Shown here one piece after another: positions 45,498-54,956 of a DNA stretch of 64,000 nucleotides. The first letter of the stretch is position 1. The number at the start of each line of letters is the position of its first letter. The position numbers and the translations under genes were made by a program. Under the pieces are notes generated by a model, which did not search any database, was not told where the DNA came from, and saw only the letters and a list, made by a program, of their open reading frames with translations. Origin of the DNA: 66-474 sp044464225 (lineage in GTDB: Bacteria; Pseudomonadota; Gammaproteobacteria; Xanthomonadales; Rhodanobacteraceae); assembly GCA_044464225.1 (NCBI GenBank), contig JBIQLN010000006.1:1-64000 (forward strand), read 5' to 3'.

Positions 45498-47576
45498 TCA
45501 GGGTCGGGAGATCCCTCCAGGCGTGGACGCACGGCTGCCGCCTCTGATCCACGTGTCATAAGCCCCGGGCGAAACCTGCCGCCAACCATGGCTTTGCAGC
45601 ATGCCCTCGATTTCGCTGCGCCAGGGCGCCGAGTGCGTGAGCACCACCGCCGTCAATCGGTACCGTTGCAGGGCATCCGCAAAAAGCTCTTTCGTATCGG
45701 CTGGTCGCTCCTCCCCCCCGACGTATTGCATCAGGGCGCGCCGCCTTTGCGCCTCGGGTGGAGCAAATCCTTGGGTCAGATAGGGAATGCGCGCCCCCAC
45801 CAGCCGCGGATGCACGACGAACGTCGGCAGCCAGAAGGCGACGAGTTCCGGTGTCAGCACCATGTCGTGCTCGGGAACCTCTTCGGCCACCTGCCTGGCC
45901 ACGTGATACTCCACGGGATACACCTTCAGGCGCGGCACGCCGAGCGTCACGCCATTGTCGGCGCGCAAGGTTCCGAATCGCCCTCCGAACACCGCCGCGA
46001 GCCCCAGCAACAGCGCGCAGACCCCTGCCGCCAGCACCTTCGGCCTCAAGCGCAGGGCGCGCCGGACCACGCCATCGAGCACTATCGCAACGAGGAATGG
46101 CAATGGCAGCGCCCAGGTCAAGCGCCAATAGGTGTACACGCCCACGAAATGGTCCGCCACGAAGCGGCACGTATAGGGATTGAGCACTGCGAGGGAGAAG
46201 AAAAATGCGCCGGCGAGCAAATAGCGCGCGTGAGTCGGGCAGCGCACGAACGCCCACGCGGCAAGCAGGGCCACCAGCAGCACCCGGGTGCTCCATGCAC
46301 CCCATGTACCGTCGAGTATCTGTGGCACGTCGGGCATCGGATTGACACTGACGAAGCCTTGGCCCCCGTGCGTCGCCGAGGAGACGGCCCACGCCGCCGC
46401 CAGCACGTAGGACGATGCCAGCAGGCCCAACGCGAATCGCCGGCCGCTGGCGAAGGTGGCCGAACACCCCCCCGCCAGTCCCAGGGCCGCGGCGGCGGGC
46501 GCGACGAACAGGGCGGTTGCCGCAAACCCCAGCGCCGCGACCTGGGCGGCAAACAGCATCAGCCAGTGGCGCACGCCACCGTGGCGGGTGAACGACAATG
46601 CCGACCCGGCAATCACCGGAACCATGCAGGTGGCCAGAACCGCCTTGCCCTGGAACAGGCGGACAAACGCGAAATTGCCATAGGCGCGATGCGCTTCGCC
46701 GAGCGCCAGCACCACGAGAAACAGGATCAGCAGCACCGACGGCCAGCGCGTCGGCACGATTCGGCGCAACAAATACACCCATGCCGACACGCAAAGCACG
46801 GCGAGCAGCGGCGGCAGGAACAGATATGCGATGACGTGGAGATCGATGCCGGTGATCCGGGCCAGCACACCGACCAGGACGTCGTAACTGTTCAATCGGT
46901 AAAACGGCGTCAGGATGGCAGCATCCGGAAGCCGGTAGAGGGTGTCGTGCAGCAATACGGGTTGTTGCGGAAATCGCAGCAATGTTGCCGGGATGCTCAG
47001 ATGCAGGGTGTCGTCGGGATCGGGCCGGCTCGCGACGAGCGTGACGCAGGCGGCAGCGGCGGCGGCGAGCAGGGCGGCCCACCACGCGTGCTTCCCCGGG
47101 CCGTCCCCGACCTCGGCGGCGGGCGCGGTGCGTGATGCGGCGCGGAGATTCGCCATCCACGCCCAACCCAATGCCAGCACGGCACCCCACCAGAACACGA
47201 CGTACCGCACACCGGCCGAGAGCAAGCCCACCCACAGCGACGCCAGAACCAGGACCGCGAACGGATTGACCGGCGCGCCGATGGCCTGCGGAATTTGAAT
47301 CGCGCGTGCCGCGACTCCGTCGCCGGTCTCCGCGGCGCCGGACCTCCTGCCCGGTACCGGCAAGCAGAACCATCCCGCCACGGCCGCCACCGCGACCAGC
47401 ACCACCAAAGGCAGCCCCGACAGCAAAGCGTCGAAACTGGCATGCGTCGCGGTGGCCAGGTGGACGTACATCGACCAGATCGCGTACGACACCGCGAATG
47501 CACCCACGGCTCCATCCGACAACCGTCGATCGCGCACCATCCACCTTCGGGCCAGTGACATCGGGGGCGCTTTCAT
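45498..47576 (-). CDS. Large polytopic membrane protein of the polysaccharide cluster
   Basis: A 692-residue protein with about a dozen hydrophobic segments between residues 20 and 540. A soluble C-terminal domain of about 130 residues follows (YHVARQVAEEVPEHDMVLTPELVAFWLP and later). The build resembles membrane glycosyltransferases of the GT-C type and DUF6077-like proteins. An acidic PDPDDTLHLSIPATLL loop after the fifth or sixth segment could be the catalytic loop. It starts inside the stop of the methyltransferase gene upstream (ATGA). A lipid-linked sugar transfer or a role in polymer assembly is inferred only. Confidence 0.75.
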   Translation of the reverse strand: MKAPPMSLARRWMVRDRRLSDGAVGAFAVSYAIWSMYVHLATATHASFDALLSGLPLVVLVAVAAVAGWFCLPVPGRRSGAAETGDGVAARAIQIPQAIGAPVNPFAVLVLASLWVGLLSAGVRYVVFWWGAVLALGWAWMANLRAASRTAPAAEVGDGPGKHAWWAALLAAAAAACVTLVASRPDPDDTLHLSIPATLLRFPQQPVLLHDTLYRLPDAAILTPFYRLNSYDVLVGVLARITGIDLHVIAYLFLPPLLAVLCVSAWVYLLRRIVPTRWPSVLLILFLVVLALGEAHRAYGNFAFVRLFQGKAVLATCMVPVIAGSALSFTRHGGVRHWLMLFAAQVAALGFAATALFVAPAAAALGLAGGCSATFASGRRFALGLLASSYVLAAAWAVSSATHGGQGFVSVNPMPDVPQILDGTWGAWSTRVLLVALLAAWAFVRCPTHARYLLAGAFFFSLAVLNPYTCRFVADHFVGVYTYWRLTWALPLPFLVAIVLDGVVRRALRLRPKVLAAGVCALLLGLAAVFGGRFGTLRADNGVTLGVPRLKVYPVEYHVARQVAEEVPEHDMVLTPELVAFWLPTFVVHPRLVGARIPYLTQGFAPPEAQRRRALMQYVGGEERPADTKELFADALQRYRLTAVVLTHSAPWRSEIEGMLQSHGWRQVSPGAYDTWIRGGSRASTPGGISRP

Positions 47577-48427
47577 CGGGTTCCCACCGCAATCGTGAGG
47601 CTCTGCAGGAAATGAAAATCCGGGCGACGGAGCGCATAGCGTTCGTCGTCCGGATCGCACAGCCGGGCCAGCACCGCGAAGTCCTCGGGCGCCATGAATG
47701 TCCGCAGGCGTTCACCCCAGGTGCCGCGGAAGATGCACTCCTGCAAATAACGCTCGTCCGCTTCCGCGAGCGGGCAGGTTCGCTCGATCATCCGGGTCCG
47801 CACGCACACGTTCCGCAGTCCGGCCCGATGCATCCATCCCGCCAGCGCGCGGACCGCGGCCAGGTCGCGTTCGCTGCGGCCGTAGCGCGCCCGGTAATAC
47901 GCGCGCACGGCCTCGTTCACGCGGGCCTCGAGGCGTGCATCCCACGCGAAATACATGTCCGGCACCAGCGAGCTTTGCCCGAGCGCAAGGCGTCCGCCTG
48001 GACGCAGCAGCCTCGAAAGTATCCGCAGGCCCGCGACGGGATCGCGCAAATGATTGACCGTGTTGACCGTCCACACGAGGTCGAACGCGCCGTCCGTGAA
48101 GGGCGGTTCCCGCATGTCGCCATGCACGATCGACGCCTGTCCGGATACCTGGGCATGGGCGTCGCGCGCGTGTGCGGCAGACAAATCCAGTCCGACCACC
48201 AACCCGCTCCCCCGCATCGACGCACGCCACCAACCCAGCGCCTCGCCGGTGCCGCAACCGGCGTCGAGCACCGTCGAACCCGGGGGCGTCGACAGCGCAT
48301 CGATCGCCTGCCGCAACTCCGGCTGCGCAAACGCGTTGAACAGCTTCAGTTTCTCCGCGTAGTCACGCCGCGGGGTATCGCCCAGCAAACCGGTTTCCCG
48401 CAGGCGCGATGGCAGGGCGCTTCTCAT
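47573..48427 (-). CDS. SAM-dependent class I methyltransferase
   Basis: A 284-residue enzyme. Motif I is STVLDAGCGTGEALGWW (about residues 51-67), followed by VVGLDLSAAHARDA and GAFDLVWTVNTVNHLRDPVAGLRILSRLLRPGGRLALG. Methyltransferase family 11/25-like. It is coupled to both neighbours by ATGA overlaps, between a GT4 gene and the large membrane protein. It probably methylates the glycan or its cap. The substrate is unknown. Confidence 0.88.
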   Translation of the reverse strand: MRSALPSRLRETGLLGDTPRRDYAEKLKLFNAFAQPELRQAIDALSTPPGSTVLDAGCGTGEALGWWRASMRGSGLVVGLDLSAAHARDAHAQVSGQASIVHGDMREPPFTDGAFDLVWTVNTVNHLRDPVAGLRILSRLLRPGGRLALGQSSLVPDMYFAWDARLEARVNEAVRAYYRARYGRSERDLAAVRALAGWMHRAGLRNVCVRTRMIERTCPLAEADERYLQECIFRGTWGERLRTFMAPEDFAVLARLCDPDDERYALRRPDFHFLQSLTIAVGTR

Positions 48428-49533
48428 CCGCGGGAGCCGCTTGCCAAGCCCAGGTAAAGCGATTCGAACGTGCGCGCCGTGCAATCGGCGTCTTCCGACA
48501 AAGCCCTGCATTGCGCCGCGCGCGCGACACGGAGCCTGAGTGCCTCGTCCGCGAGCATGGTATGGATGGCGTCCGCCAGTCGTTCCGGGTTGGCGACCGG
48601 CACGGCCATGGCCGCGGAAGGCGCCCATTCCACGATGTGCCCCACCGCCGTGCCGACCGTCGGCACACCGGCCACCGCCGCTTCGACCAGAACGAACGGC
48701 CCGGCTTCGTGCCGGGATGACACCACCAGCAGATCGGCCGATTCGACGATGGGGCGCAGCTCGCGCTGGGTCTTGAAGCCAAGGAACCGCACCCGCCTGT
48801 TCAACCCGAGTTTGCGGACGAGCTCGGCCATCGCGCCGTGCAACGTGTCGGTGCCGACGATGTCCATTTCGAATTCCACGCCCGTTTTCGCCAGTTTCGC
48901 GAGCGCGTGCAGCAGCGTCGTTTGATCCTTGACGCGATTGAGGCTCGCGACATGGATCAGCCGCACGGGTTCCGCGCGGCTCGGCCGCGGAGCGAGCGGC
49001 GGCCACCTCCGTAGATCGACGCCCAGGGATACGCGCCGGGCCTGGATTCCCAATGCCTGCAACGCGTCGACCATCGGCGCGCTGGTGGCGGTGACGAGGT
49101 CGGCGCCGCGCAGGGCGAGGCGCTCGCGCAACCGTCCCTTCCACGTCAGGCGTCCGCCGTAACCGATGTCGCGCATGGCGACGAGTTCCCCGCCGGTGAC
49201 GTGCACCATGGACGGAACCCGCAGCAACTTTGCGGCCGCCACGGCAATCAATCCACACGGGCCCGAAAAGATCGCATGCACCACATCGAAGGCTGCGCGG
49301 CGATGTTCGCTGCGGACCGCGGCGATGCCGCGCAGGTGGGTCCAACCGTGGCCGATGTTGTGGATGGTGGCGCCGGCGAGTGGCCAGCTGGCCGCGGCCG
49401 CCTCCTGGCGCAACGCGAAAACATGGACCTCGTGCACCCGCGACAACCGATCGATCAGCGCCAGCAGCGCCGGTATCACGCGGACCTCGCCGCTGCGGTC
49501 CACGCCGCCCGGCACGACGAGCGCGACTTTCAT
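48424..49533 (-). CDS. Family 4 glycosyltransferase
   Basis: A 369-residue GT-B transferase. The N-terminal domain begins KVALVVPGGVDRSGEVRVIPAL. The donor site includes HVASLNRVKDQTTLLHAL and the Glu-rich VVSSRHEAGPFVLVEAAVAGVPTVGTAVG. The ATG at 49533 follows GGAGGGC by three bases. It overlaps the next GT gene and the methyltransferase gene by four bases each. Confidence 0.92.
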   Translation of the reverse strand: MKVALVVPGGVDRSGEVRVIPALLALIDRLSRVHEVHVFALRQEAAAASWPLAGATIHNIGHGWTHLRGIAAVRSEHRRAAFDVVHAIFSGPCGLIAVAAAKLLRVPSMVHVTGGELVAMRDIGYGGRLTWKGRLRERLALRGADLVTATSAPMVDALQALGIQARRVSLGVDLRRWPPLAPRPSRAEPVRLIHVASLNRVKDQTTLLHALAKLAKTGVEFEMDIVGTDTLHGAMAELVRKLGLNRRVRFLGFKTQRELRPIVESADLLVVSSRHEAGPFVLVEAAVAGVPTVGTAVGHIVEWAPSAAMAVPVANPERLADAIHTMLADEALRLRVARAAQCRALSEDADCTARTFESLYLGLASGSRG

Positions 49534-50660
49534 GCCGCCCTCCTGCACCACGCACCGAACACTTGCGAATAGGCTTCGCGCCAAAGCCATCCGACTGCCT
49601 CGAAGGACAGCGTGGCATCGAAATGCGCGCGCACTTGCCGCGGCGATGCCCGGTCGGTGGCCGCGCGATACAGCGCGTCCGCCAGGCGCGCCGCGTCACC
49701 GCACGGCCACAGGTGACCGATGCGTCCGTTGCCCGTCAAGGCGCGGAAGGCAGGGATGTCGGTCAGCACCGGCGTGGTGCCACAGGCAAGCGCCTCCAGC
49801 GCGGCATAACCGCTGCCCTCGGCGTGGCTTCCCGCGACGAACAGGTCGGCCGCGCGCAGCAACGCTTCGATACGCGGGTGCGGCACCTCGCCCAGAAGCT
49901 GCACGTGCCCGGCCAGCCGCGCGTCGTCGGCGAGCCTCGCCCGCACTTCGCCCAGCATCGGCGCCGCTCCGAACACGCACCACAGTCGCAGGCCCGGCAG
50001 TCGCGACACGACGCGCGCGACGCCTTCGAGCACCGTCAACGGATCCTTGCCGCGGGTCAGGCGCCCGATCCACAACACGCAGGGATCACCGTGCAGACCC
50101 GTTTCGGCGCGTGCGCGGGTTCGGTCGCCGGGCGTGAAGCGGCTGCTGGATTCGGGAATGGCGAAAAGTCGCGTGGCCGGATCGAACATGCGCGCCGCCA
50201 CGAACGGCCGCGCCTGGTCGAGCGACGTGAAGGCAACCCCGGAAGCGTTGGCGAAGCAGCGGCGATGCCGCGGCCGCCGCCACCAGCGCGGCAACCGATC
50301 CGCGTGGTCCTGGAACAGGATCGGCAGTGCCGGCGACAAATGCCTGGCAACCGCAGCCGCTTCTTCCACGAAACCGAGCCCGTGCGCGTGCAGGAGTTCG
50401 GCGTGGACGCCGTCCGCCACGTCCGCAAAACGACGAGCGCGGCTTTCCCGGGTTCGCGTCCCATCGACATCGACGAAGTGGTAATCGACCCCGTTGCGCG
50501 TCAGGCTTTCCGCACGGCGTGCCGCCTGCAGCACCGAGACCCGGATGCCGACGCCCGCCACGAGCTCCGCGATATCCGCCAGCGATGGCCAGCGTTCCAG
50601 CAGCGCCTCGATGCCGAGGCCATCGGGTGCGGGCAGGAAGTTGAGCTGCGCCACGTGCAC
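49530..50660 (-). CDS. Family 4 glycosyltransferase
   Basis: A GT-B enzyme of 376 residues. The N-terminal half holds FLPAPDGLGIEALLERWPSLADIAEL. The donor half has LWIGRLTRGKDPLTVLEGVARV and the signature AGSHAEGSGYAALEALACGTTPVLTDIPAFR. GTG at 50660 is used; a GTG six bases later is equally good. It lies 10 bp after the radical SAM gene and overlaps the second GT4 gene by four bases. Confidence 0.92.
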   Translation of the reverse strand: MHVAQLNFLPAPDGLGIEALLERWPSLADIAELVAGVGIRVSVLQAARRAESLTRNGVDYHFVDVDGTRTRESRARRFADVADGVHAELLHAHGLGFVEEAAAVARHLSPALPILFQDHADRLPRWWRRPRHRRCFANASGVAFTSLDQARPFVAARMFDPATRLFAIPESSSRFTPGDRTRARAETGLHGDPCVLWIGRLTRGKDPLTVLEGVARVVSRLPGLRLWCVFGAAPMLGEVRARLADDARLAGHVQLLGEVPHPRIEALLRAADLFVAGSHAEGSGYAALEALACGTTPVLTDIPAFRALTGNGRIGHLWPCGDAARLADALYRAATDRASPRQVRAHFDATLSFEAVGWLWREAYSQVFGAWCRRAA

Positions 50661-50670
50661 GTGCGTGCGC

Positions 50671-52182
50671 CTACAAACCCGACACCTGCGGCATGCGCAA
50701 GCGCACCATCCGATTGGCCAGGTCCAGCTCCCACGGCCGGTCGTACCTGCGAAAGCGGTAGCGCCACGTGGCCATCGCGCTCATGCCGCGCTTGGCCCAG
50801 GGTGGCGCGCGCAGGTCCTGCACGGTGGGGAAGCGGCAGCGCAGCACGGTCACGAAGTCGCGAATGCGCTTGCGCATCCTGTCGCTCAACCATGGCGCGT
50901 CGACATGGCACGCGTACGCCACCCACTGCGGCTGCGTCCATTCCTCCACGGTGGCCGGGAAAACCACGGGTTCGCCATGGATGTCGAACAACGCCGGCGC
51001 GCGTCCCTTGCCGCGATCCTTCTGGTGCAGGCTGCTTTCGGGAAGCGGCGTGTAGATGTAGACGATGATTTCGCACTCGGGGTTGATCCGCTTCAGTTCG
51101 CGGATGAACTCGAAGGCATGTTCGGTTTCCTCTTCGGTGTTCTCCGGCGGCGCGACCATGAACGACAGTTCCGGGATCACGCCCATGCGCCTGCACAACT
51201 CGGCGACCGCCAGCGCCTGGTCGGGCCGCGTGCCCTTGCGGATGGCCTTCAGCATCTGGCGGTCGGGGGATTCGGCGCCCATGAATGCCATGCGCAACCG
51301 GCTTTTCCTCACCAGTTTCCATGCGCGCTCGGACAGGTTCAGCAATGCGTCGGTGCGCGCGAAGCACCACCACGGCAGTTCGAAGCGGGCCATGATCTCC
51401 AGCAGCGGGATCATGTCGTCCTCGCGGTCGAAAAAGTTGTGGTCGAAGTACTGGACCGAATCGGCGCCGAGCGTATGGCTCAGGTAATGCAATTCCTGTT
51501 CGAACCGTTCCAGCGGCGGCAGCGCGGTCGCGCCGCCGAACATCGCGGCCACGCCGCAGAAGGTGCAGCGGAAGCGGCACCCGAGCGCGGCCTGGTGCGC
51601 GACGGTACGCGAACCGAGATAGGTGCGTGCGAAGTAGCGGCGCGGATCGCCGAGCTTGTCGTAGGGCAGCAGCGACGCGGCCCGGACGGCCGAGAACGGC
51701 CGGCCCGGATTGTGCGTCACGCCACGGATGCCCTTCCACGACAGCCCTGCGATGTCATGCAGCCTCGGTCCTTCCCCGCCCAGCGACGCGACCAGTTCCG
51801 ACAAGGTTTGTTCGCCCTGGCCACGGACTGCGTAATCGACGTAAGGCGCGGCCAGCACCGCGTCCGTATTGAGCGTGGGAAAGTAGCCGCCCCAGATGAT
51901 CGGCAGGCCCGGAAAGCGTTCGCGGACAGCCCTGGAAACGGCAGCCGCCGCGACGACATGCGGGCCGCCCATCACGCTGACACCCACCGCATCGAAATGC
52001 TCGCCCGCGAGCGCGCGCACTGTTTCGCCGACAATGTCGCGGTCGAGATTGCCGTCGATGATCCGGCTGCTGCCGGTCTGGTCCAGCACCGCGGCCAGGT
52101 TCAACAGCGACAACGGGAATCGCGCGCTGTGGCGCGAAGTGATGGTCGGGTTGATCAGCAGCGTGTTGGGTGAACGGCTCAT
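50671..52182 (-). CDS. B12-binding-domain radical SAM enzyme of the polysaccharide cluster
   Basis: A 503-residue enzyme. The N-terminal domain (about 1-150) has the cobalamin-fold pattern FDAVGVSVMGGPHVVAAAAV and PIIWGGYFPTLNTDAVL. Cluster cysteines 202, 206 and 209 lie in LGCRFRCTFC. The core continues with SVQYFDHNFFDREDDMIPLLEIM and FMGAESPDRQMLKAI. Members often methylate carbon or phosphorus, or act on lipids and cofactors. The ATG at 52182 was chosen by family length. The methyltransferase gene upstream ends 25 bp away. This is the second enzyme of this class in the window. Confidence 0.85.
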   Translation of the reverse strand: MSRSPNTLLINPTITSRHSARFPLSLLNLAAVLDQTGSSRIIDGNLDRDIVGETVRALAGEHFDAVGVSVMGGPHVVAAAAVSRAVRERFPGLPIIWGGYFPTLNTDAVLAAPYVDYAVRGQGEQTLSELVASLGGEGPRLHDIAGLSWKGIRGVTHNPGRPFSAVRAASLLPYDKLGDPRRYFARTYLGSRTVAHQAALGCRFRCTFCGVAAMFGGATALPPLERFEQELHYLSHTLGADSVQYFDHNFFDREDDMIPLLEIMARFELPWWCFARTDALLNLSERAWKLVRKSRLRMAFMGAESPDRQMLKAIRKGTRPDQALAVAELCRRMGVIPELSFMVAPPENTEEETEHAFEFIRELKRINPECEIIVYIYTPLPESSLHQKDRGKGRAPALFDIHGEPVVFPATVEEWTQPQWVAYACHVDAPWLSDRMRKRIRDFVTVLRCRFPTVQDLRAPPWAKRGMSAMATWRYRFRRYDRPWELDLANRMVRLRMPQVSGL

Positions 52183-52207
52183 GGATGCACGCCGGAAAGC
52201 GGAGTGA

Positions 52208-52909
52208 TCAAAGCGGGCGCCGCAACTGGAAAACCAACGCCACCGGCACTTCGAGCGCGCGCCTGTCGAAGTGCGCGTCGGCGGAGATGTCGGCGCGGTC
52301 GAGCATCGGCTCCAGCACCCGCACGATTTCCAGCCGCACCGACGCGCAGGCCGCGTGCCAGTGGCTGTAGAAGTGCGGCGTGTGCCGGACGGCACAATGC
52401 CGGCCGTCGGATTTGAAGTCGCGCAGCCAGCCGAGCGCATGCCCGATCGGGTGCACGTCACTGCACAGGATGGTGCCGCCCGGCCGCGTCACGCGGCGCA
52501 ACTCCGCCAGCGCAGGTTGCAGGCGATCGAGGTGTCCGATCGTCAGGGCGCAGATCGTCAGGTCCGCCGAAGCATCCGGCGCCGGCAAGTTCTCGAGATC
52601 GCCCTGTGCCAGTTTGATCCCGTCGCCATGGCGGCATGCGCCGAGTTCCCTGCCCGCGCGTTCCAGCATCTCGACGGAAAGATCGATGCCGGTGACCCGC
52701 GTCGCCCCGCGCTCCAGCGCACGCAGCATGTAGCGTCCGCTGCCGCAACCGGCGTCGAGTACCGATCGCCCGCGCAGCTCCGCCGGGATCAAACCCACCA
52801 TCGCGCGCTCTTCGGCCTGCATCACCGGGTTGTGGGCGCGCGGGGGATAGCCGGAGGCCCACAATGCGTAGGCATCGCGCGGCTCGAGCAGCTCGATGCG
52901 CGGCTTCAA
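52208..52909 (-). CDS. SAM-dependent class I methyltransferase
   Basis: A 233-residue UbiE/type 11-like methyltransferase. Motif I is SVLDAGCGSGRYMLRAL, followed by VTGIDLSVEMLERAG and ADLTICALTIGHLDRLQPALAELRRVTRPGG. No ATG is available near the expected start. TTG at 52909 overlaps the stop of the upstream gene as TTGA, which mimics the ATGA couplings elsewhere in this operon. The substrate is unknown. Confidence 0.82.
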   Translation of the reverse strand: MKPRIELLEPRDAYALWASGYPPRAHNPVMQAEERAMVGLIPAELRGRSVLDAGCGSGRYMLRALERGATRVTGIDLSVEMLERAGRELGACRHGDGIKLAQGDLENLPAPDASADLTICALTIGHLDRLQPALAELRRVTRPGGTILCSDVHPIGHALGWLRDFKSDGRHCAVRHTPHFYSHWHAACASVRLEIVRVLEPMLDRADISADAHFDRRALEVPVALVFQLRRPL

Positions 52910-54126
52910 CGGCGCCCCTCCGCGAGGGCCGGTTCGCACACCGGCTGTTTCGTGCACGAAGCGAACTCGAGCCCGGGCTCGAGAGCGAGCAACGCCGGAT
53001 CGGCAAGCGCCTTGGCGAGCAGTTTCGGTCGTCCGTCCAGCATCACCGCCACCGTTTCCACGCCCGCCACTTCGAACCATTCGGCGAAATCGGGATCGGC
53101 GATGCGCGGTACGCCGTCGCGCACCACGGCCCGGATTCGGCTGCGTTCGATGCCGACCACGCTGCGCGCTGCTTCGCCGCCGCGATCGACGACGATCAGC
53201 AGGTCCGCGTGGGCGCCCGCCGCGAGGCGACCGCGCCGCGACAGGCGCAGGATGCGTGCAGCATCGGCCGTCGCCAGCGCGAGCGCCTCGTGCGCACCGA
53301 GCGCACCTTTATCGATCACGGCGCGCAGTTCCTCGAGCAGGTCGCGCGCGCCGCTGAGCCGCGAATCGCTGCCCAGCGCCAATCGACCGGCCGCTTGCAG
53401 GCGGCGCGGATCGAGCGTGCGTCCCAGCAGGTTGCAATTGCTGGTCGGGCACCACACCACCGCGGCGCCGCTTTCGATGACGCGATCGATGTCGCGTTCG
53501 CGCAACCCGACGCCGTGCACCAACACACTGTTCGACGCGAGGCATCCCATTGCGTCCAGTTGCGCCAGTTCCGCTTGCGCGGTGGCATCGGTGCCTTCGG
53601 CCAGATGGATCATCCATGGGCGATCGGAGGAGGTGTCATCGAAGCTTTGCCACACCGGCGGTCCATAGGCGGGCCAGCCCAGCGCATAGCTCCAGCCGTA
53701 ATCGCGCAGCAGCGCGACCGGAAAGTCCGGCGCGTCGAGCGCCGGATGCCACGGGTCGTGGTGGACCACGCAGGTCGTGCCCGCAAGCAGGTTTTTCAGT
53801 GCGCCGTGCCGCAGCCGCAATGTCTTCGGTACCGCCAGTGCGGCGACAACGGCGGGGTCCCCGAAGTGCGAGCGGAACGCCGCGATCCACGCATAGCTGT
53901 TCGGAAAGGGCGCGCCGCCCGGCAGCGGCGGTACCGCATTGAGATGCAGGTGTTCATGCGCGTTGACCAGGCCGGGTGCGATCACGTGATCGCGCAGATC
54001 GATCCGGTATGCGCGTGCGGGCGCGCAAGCGCAGACCTCGCCGGCCATGAGCGCCAAGGGTTCGCGGGATTCGCCCTCGGCGGTGAGCGTCCGCGCGCCC
54101 CGCAGGCCGATGCCGGCCACCGTCAT
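52906..54126 (-). CDS. Amidohydrolase-family metal hydrolase
   Basis: A 406-residue TIM-barrel enzyme related to cytosine/guanine deaminases and TRZ/ATZ hydrolases. The metal-binding HxH lies in APGLVNAHEHLHL (His57, His59), with later His residues in VHHDPWHP and LVHGVG, and the catalytic Asp in LALGSDSRL. The C-terminus has the usual beta-sandwich return (GRLAAGAHADLLIV). It is unusual in a polysaccharide cluster. It may remove an N-acyl or amino group from a precursor, but no substrate can be assigned. ATG 54126 overlaps the upstream stop; ATG 54132 is possible. Confidence 0.82.
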   Translation of the reverse strand: MTVAGIGLRGARTLTAEGESREPLALMAGEVCACAPARAYRIDLRDHVIAPGLVNAHEHLHLNAVPPLPGGAPFPNSYAWIAAFRSHFGDPAVVAALAVPKTLRLRHGALKNLLAGTTCVVHHDPWHPALDAPDFPVALLRDYGWSYALGWPAYGPPVWQSFDDTSSDRPWMIHLAEGTDATAQAELAQLDAMGCLASNSVLVHGVGLRERDIDRVIESGAAVVWCPTSNCNLLGRTLDPRRLQAAGRLALGSDSRLSGARDLLEELRAVIDKGALGAHEALALATADAARILRLSRRGRLAAGAHADLLIVVDRGGEAARSVVGIERSRIRAVVRDGVPRIADPDFAEWFEVAGVETVAVMLDGRPKLLAKALADPALLALEPGLEFASCTKQPVCEPALAEGRR

Positions 54127-54956
54127 GCCCATGACCGCGCGCTCAACACGATCAGGAAGTGATCGCCCATGTCCCGCAGCAGCGGCAACGTGCCCAGGCG
54201 ATCGTCAAGCCTGCCCAGCCAATCGCACCACCGCCGATGGCGATGGTAGTAATCGAGCAGATACGGCGGCGGCATGAACAGTCCGAGTGCGCGATAGCCG
54301 CACAGCGCGAAATGTTCGGCAAAAACCCGATAGAACTCGCGCGGCACGTAATAGCGGGTCCAGATCGTGTGGCGGTTCATGCCGACCGGCGTCGCACCGC
54401 GCGCGGCCCGTACCCAGGCGCGCCTGAAGCGGCCGCGCGCCATGTAATGGCCGATTTCCCAAGGGCAGATCCGGCCGATCACCGAACACACCAGCTTCCC
54501 GCCCGGCCGCAGCAGACGTGCGCACTCGGCCGCCGCGGCCTGGAGATCGGGTACGCAGTTGAGTGGTCCCAGGTTCGAATAGATGCCGTCGAATTCGCCT
54601 TCGATCCGGTCGAGCTGATGGATTCCGACGTGCCTGGCATCGATCCGGGCATGCGTTGCGGCAAGTGAAGCGAGTTCGCGCGTGCGCTCCACCATCCGCG
54701 GCGACCAGTCGATGGCGGTCACGCGGTAGCCGCATCGGGCGAACTCGGCCGCATCGATGCCCGTGCCGCACCCGAGATCCAGCAGCCGCGAACCCGGCGG
54801 AACCTCCTCGCGCACGGCGTTCCACATCGCGCGCCGCATGCGCTGGACCAGCACGTTGTTGCCGCGCGGACCATCGTAATCGACGGCGACGCTGTCGAAG
54901 GCCAGGCGCGTGTCGAGGAGTTGCGATTCGATCGCGGGCGTACTTCGTTCGAGCAT
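54123..54956 (-). CDS. SAM-dependent class I methyltransferase
   Basis: A 277-residue enzyme and the first gene of the long leftward unit. Motif I is SRLLDLGCGTGIDAAEFA, followed by RVTAIDWSPRMVERTREL and FDGIYSNLGPLNCVPDLQAAAAECARLLRPGGKLVCSV. The C-terminal part, rich in Tyr, Arg and Trp, may bind a lipid or sugar. The start at 54956 is the only ATG near the family's N-terminus. Coupled to the amidohydrolase gene by ATGA. Confidence 0.88.
   Translation of the reverse strand: MLERSTPAIESQLLDTRLAFDSVAVDYDGPRGNNVLVQRMRRAMWNAVREEVPPGSRLLDLGCGTGIDAAEFARCGYRVTAIDWSPRMVERTRELASLAATHARIDARHVGIHQLDRIEGEFDGIYSNLGPLNCVPDLQAAAAECARLLRPGGKLVCSVIGRICPWEIGHYMARGRFRRAWVRAARGATPVGMNRHTIWTRYYVPREFYRVFAEHFALCGYRALGLFMPPPYLLDYYHRHRRWCDWLGRLDDRLGTLPLLRDMGDHFLIVLSARSWA

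Noticed and set aside
45390..47135. Rightward open frame of 581 codons
   Set aside because: Antisense to the large membrane protein gene. The product is rich in His, Gln and Arg, a typical shadow composition.
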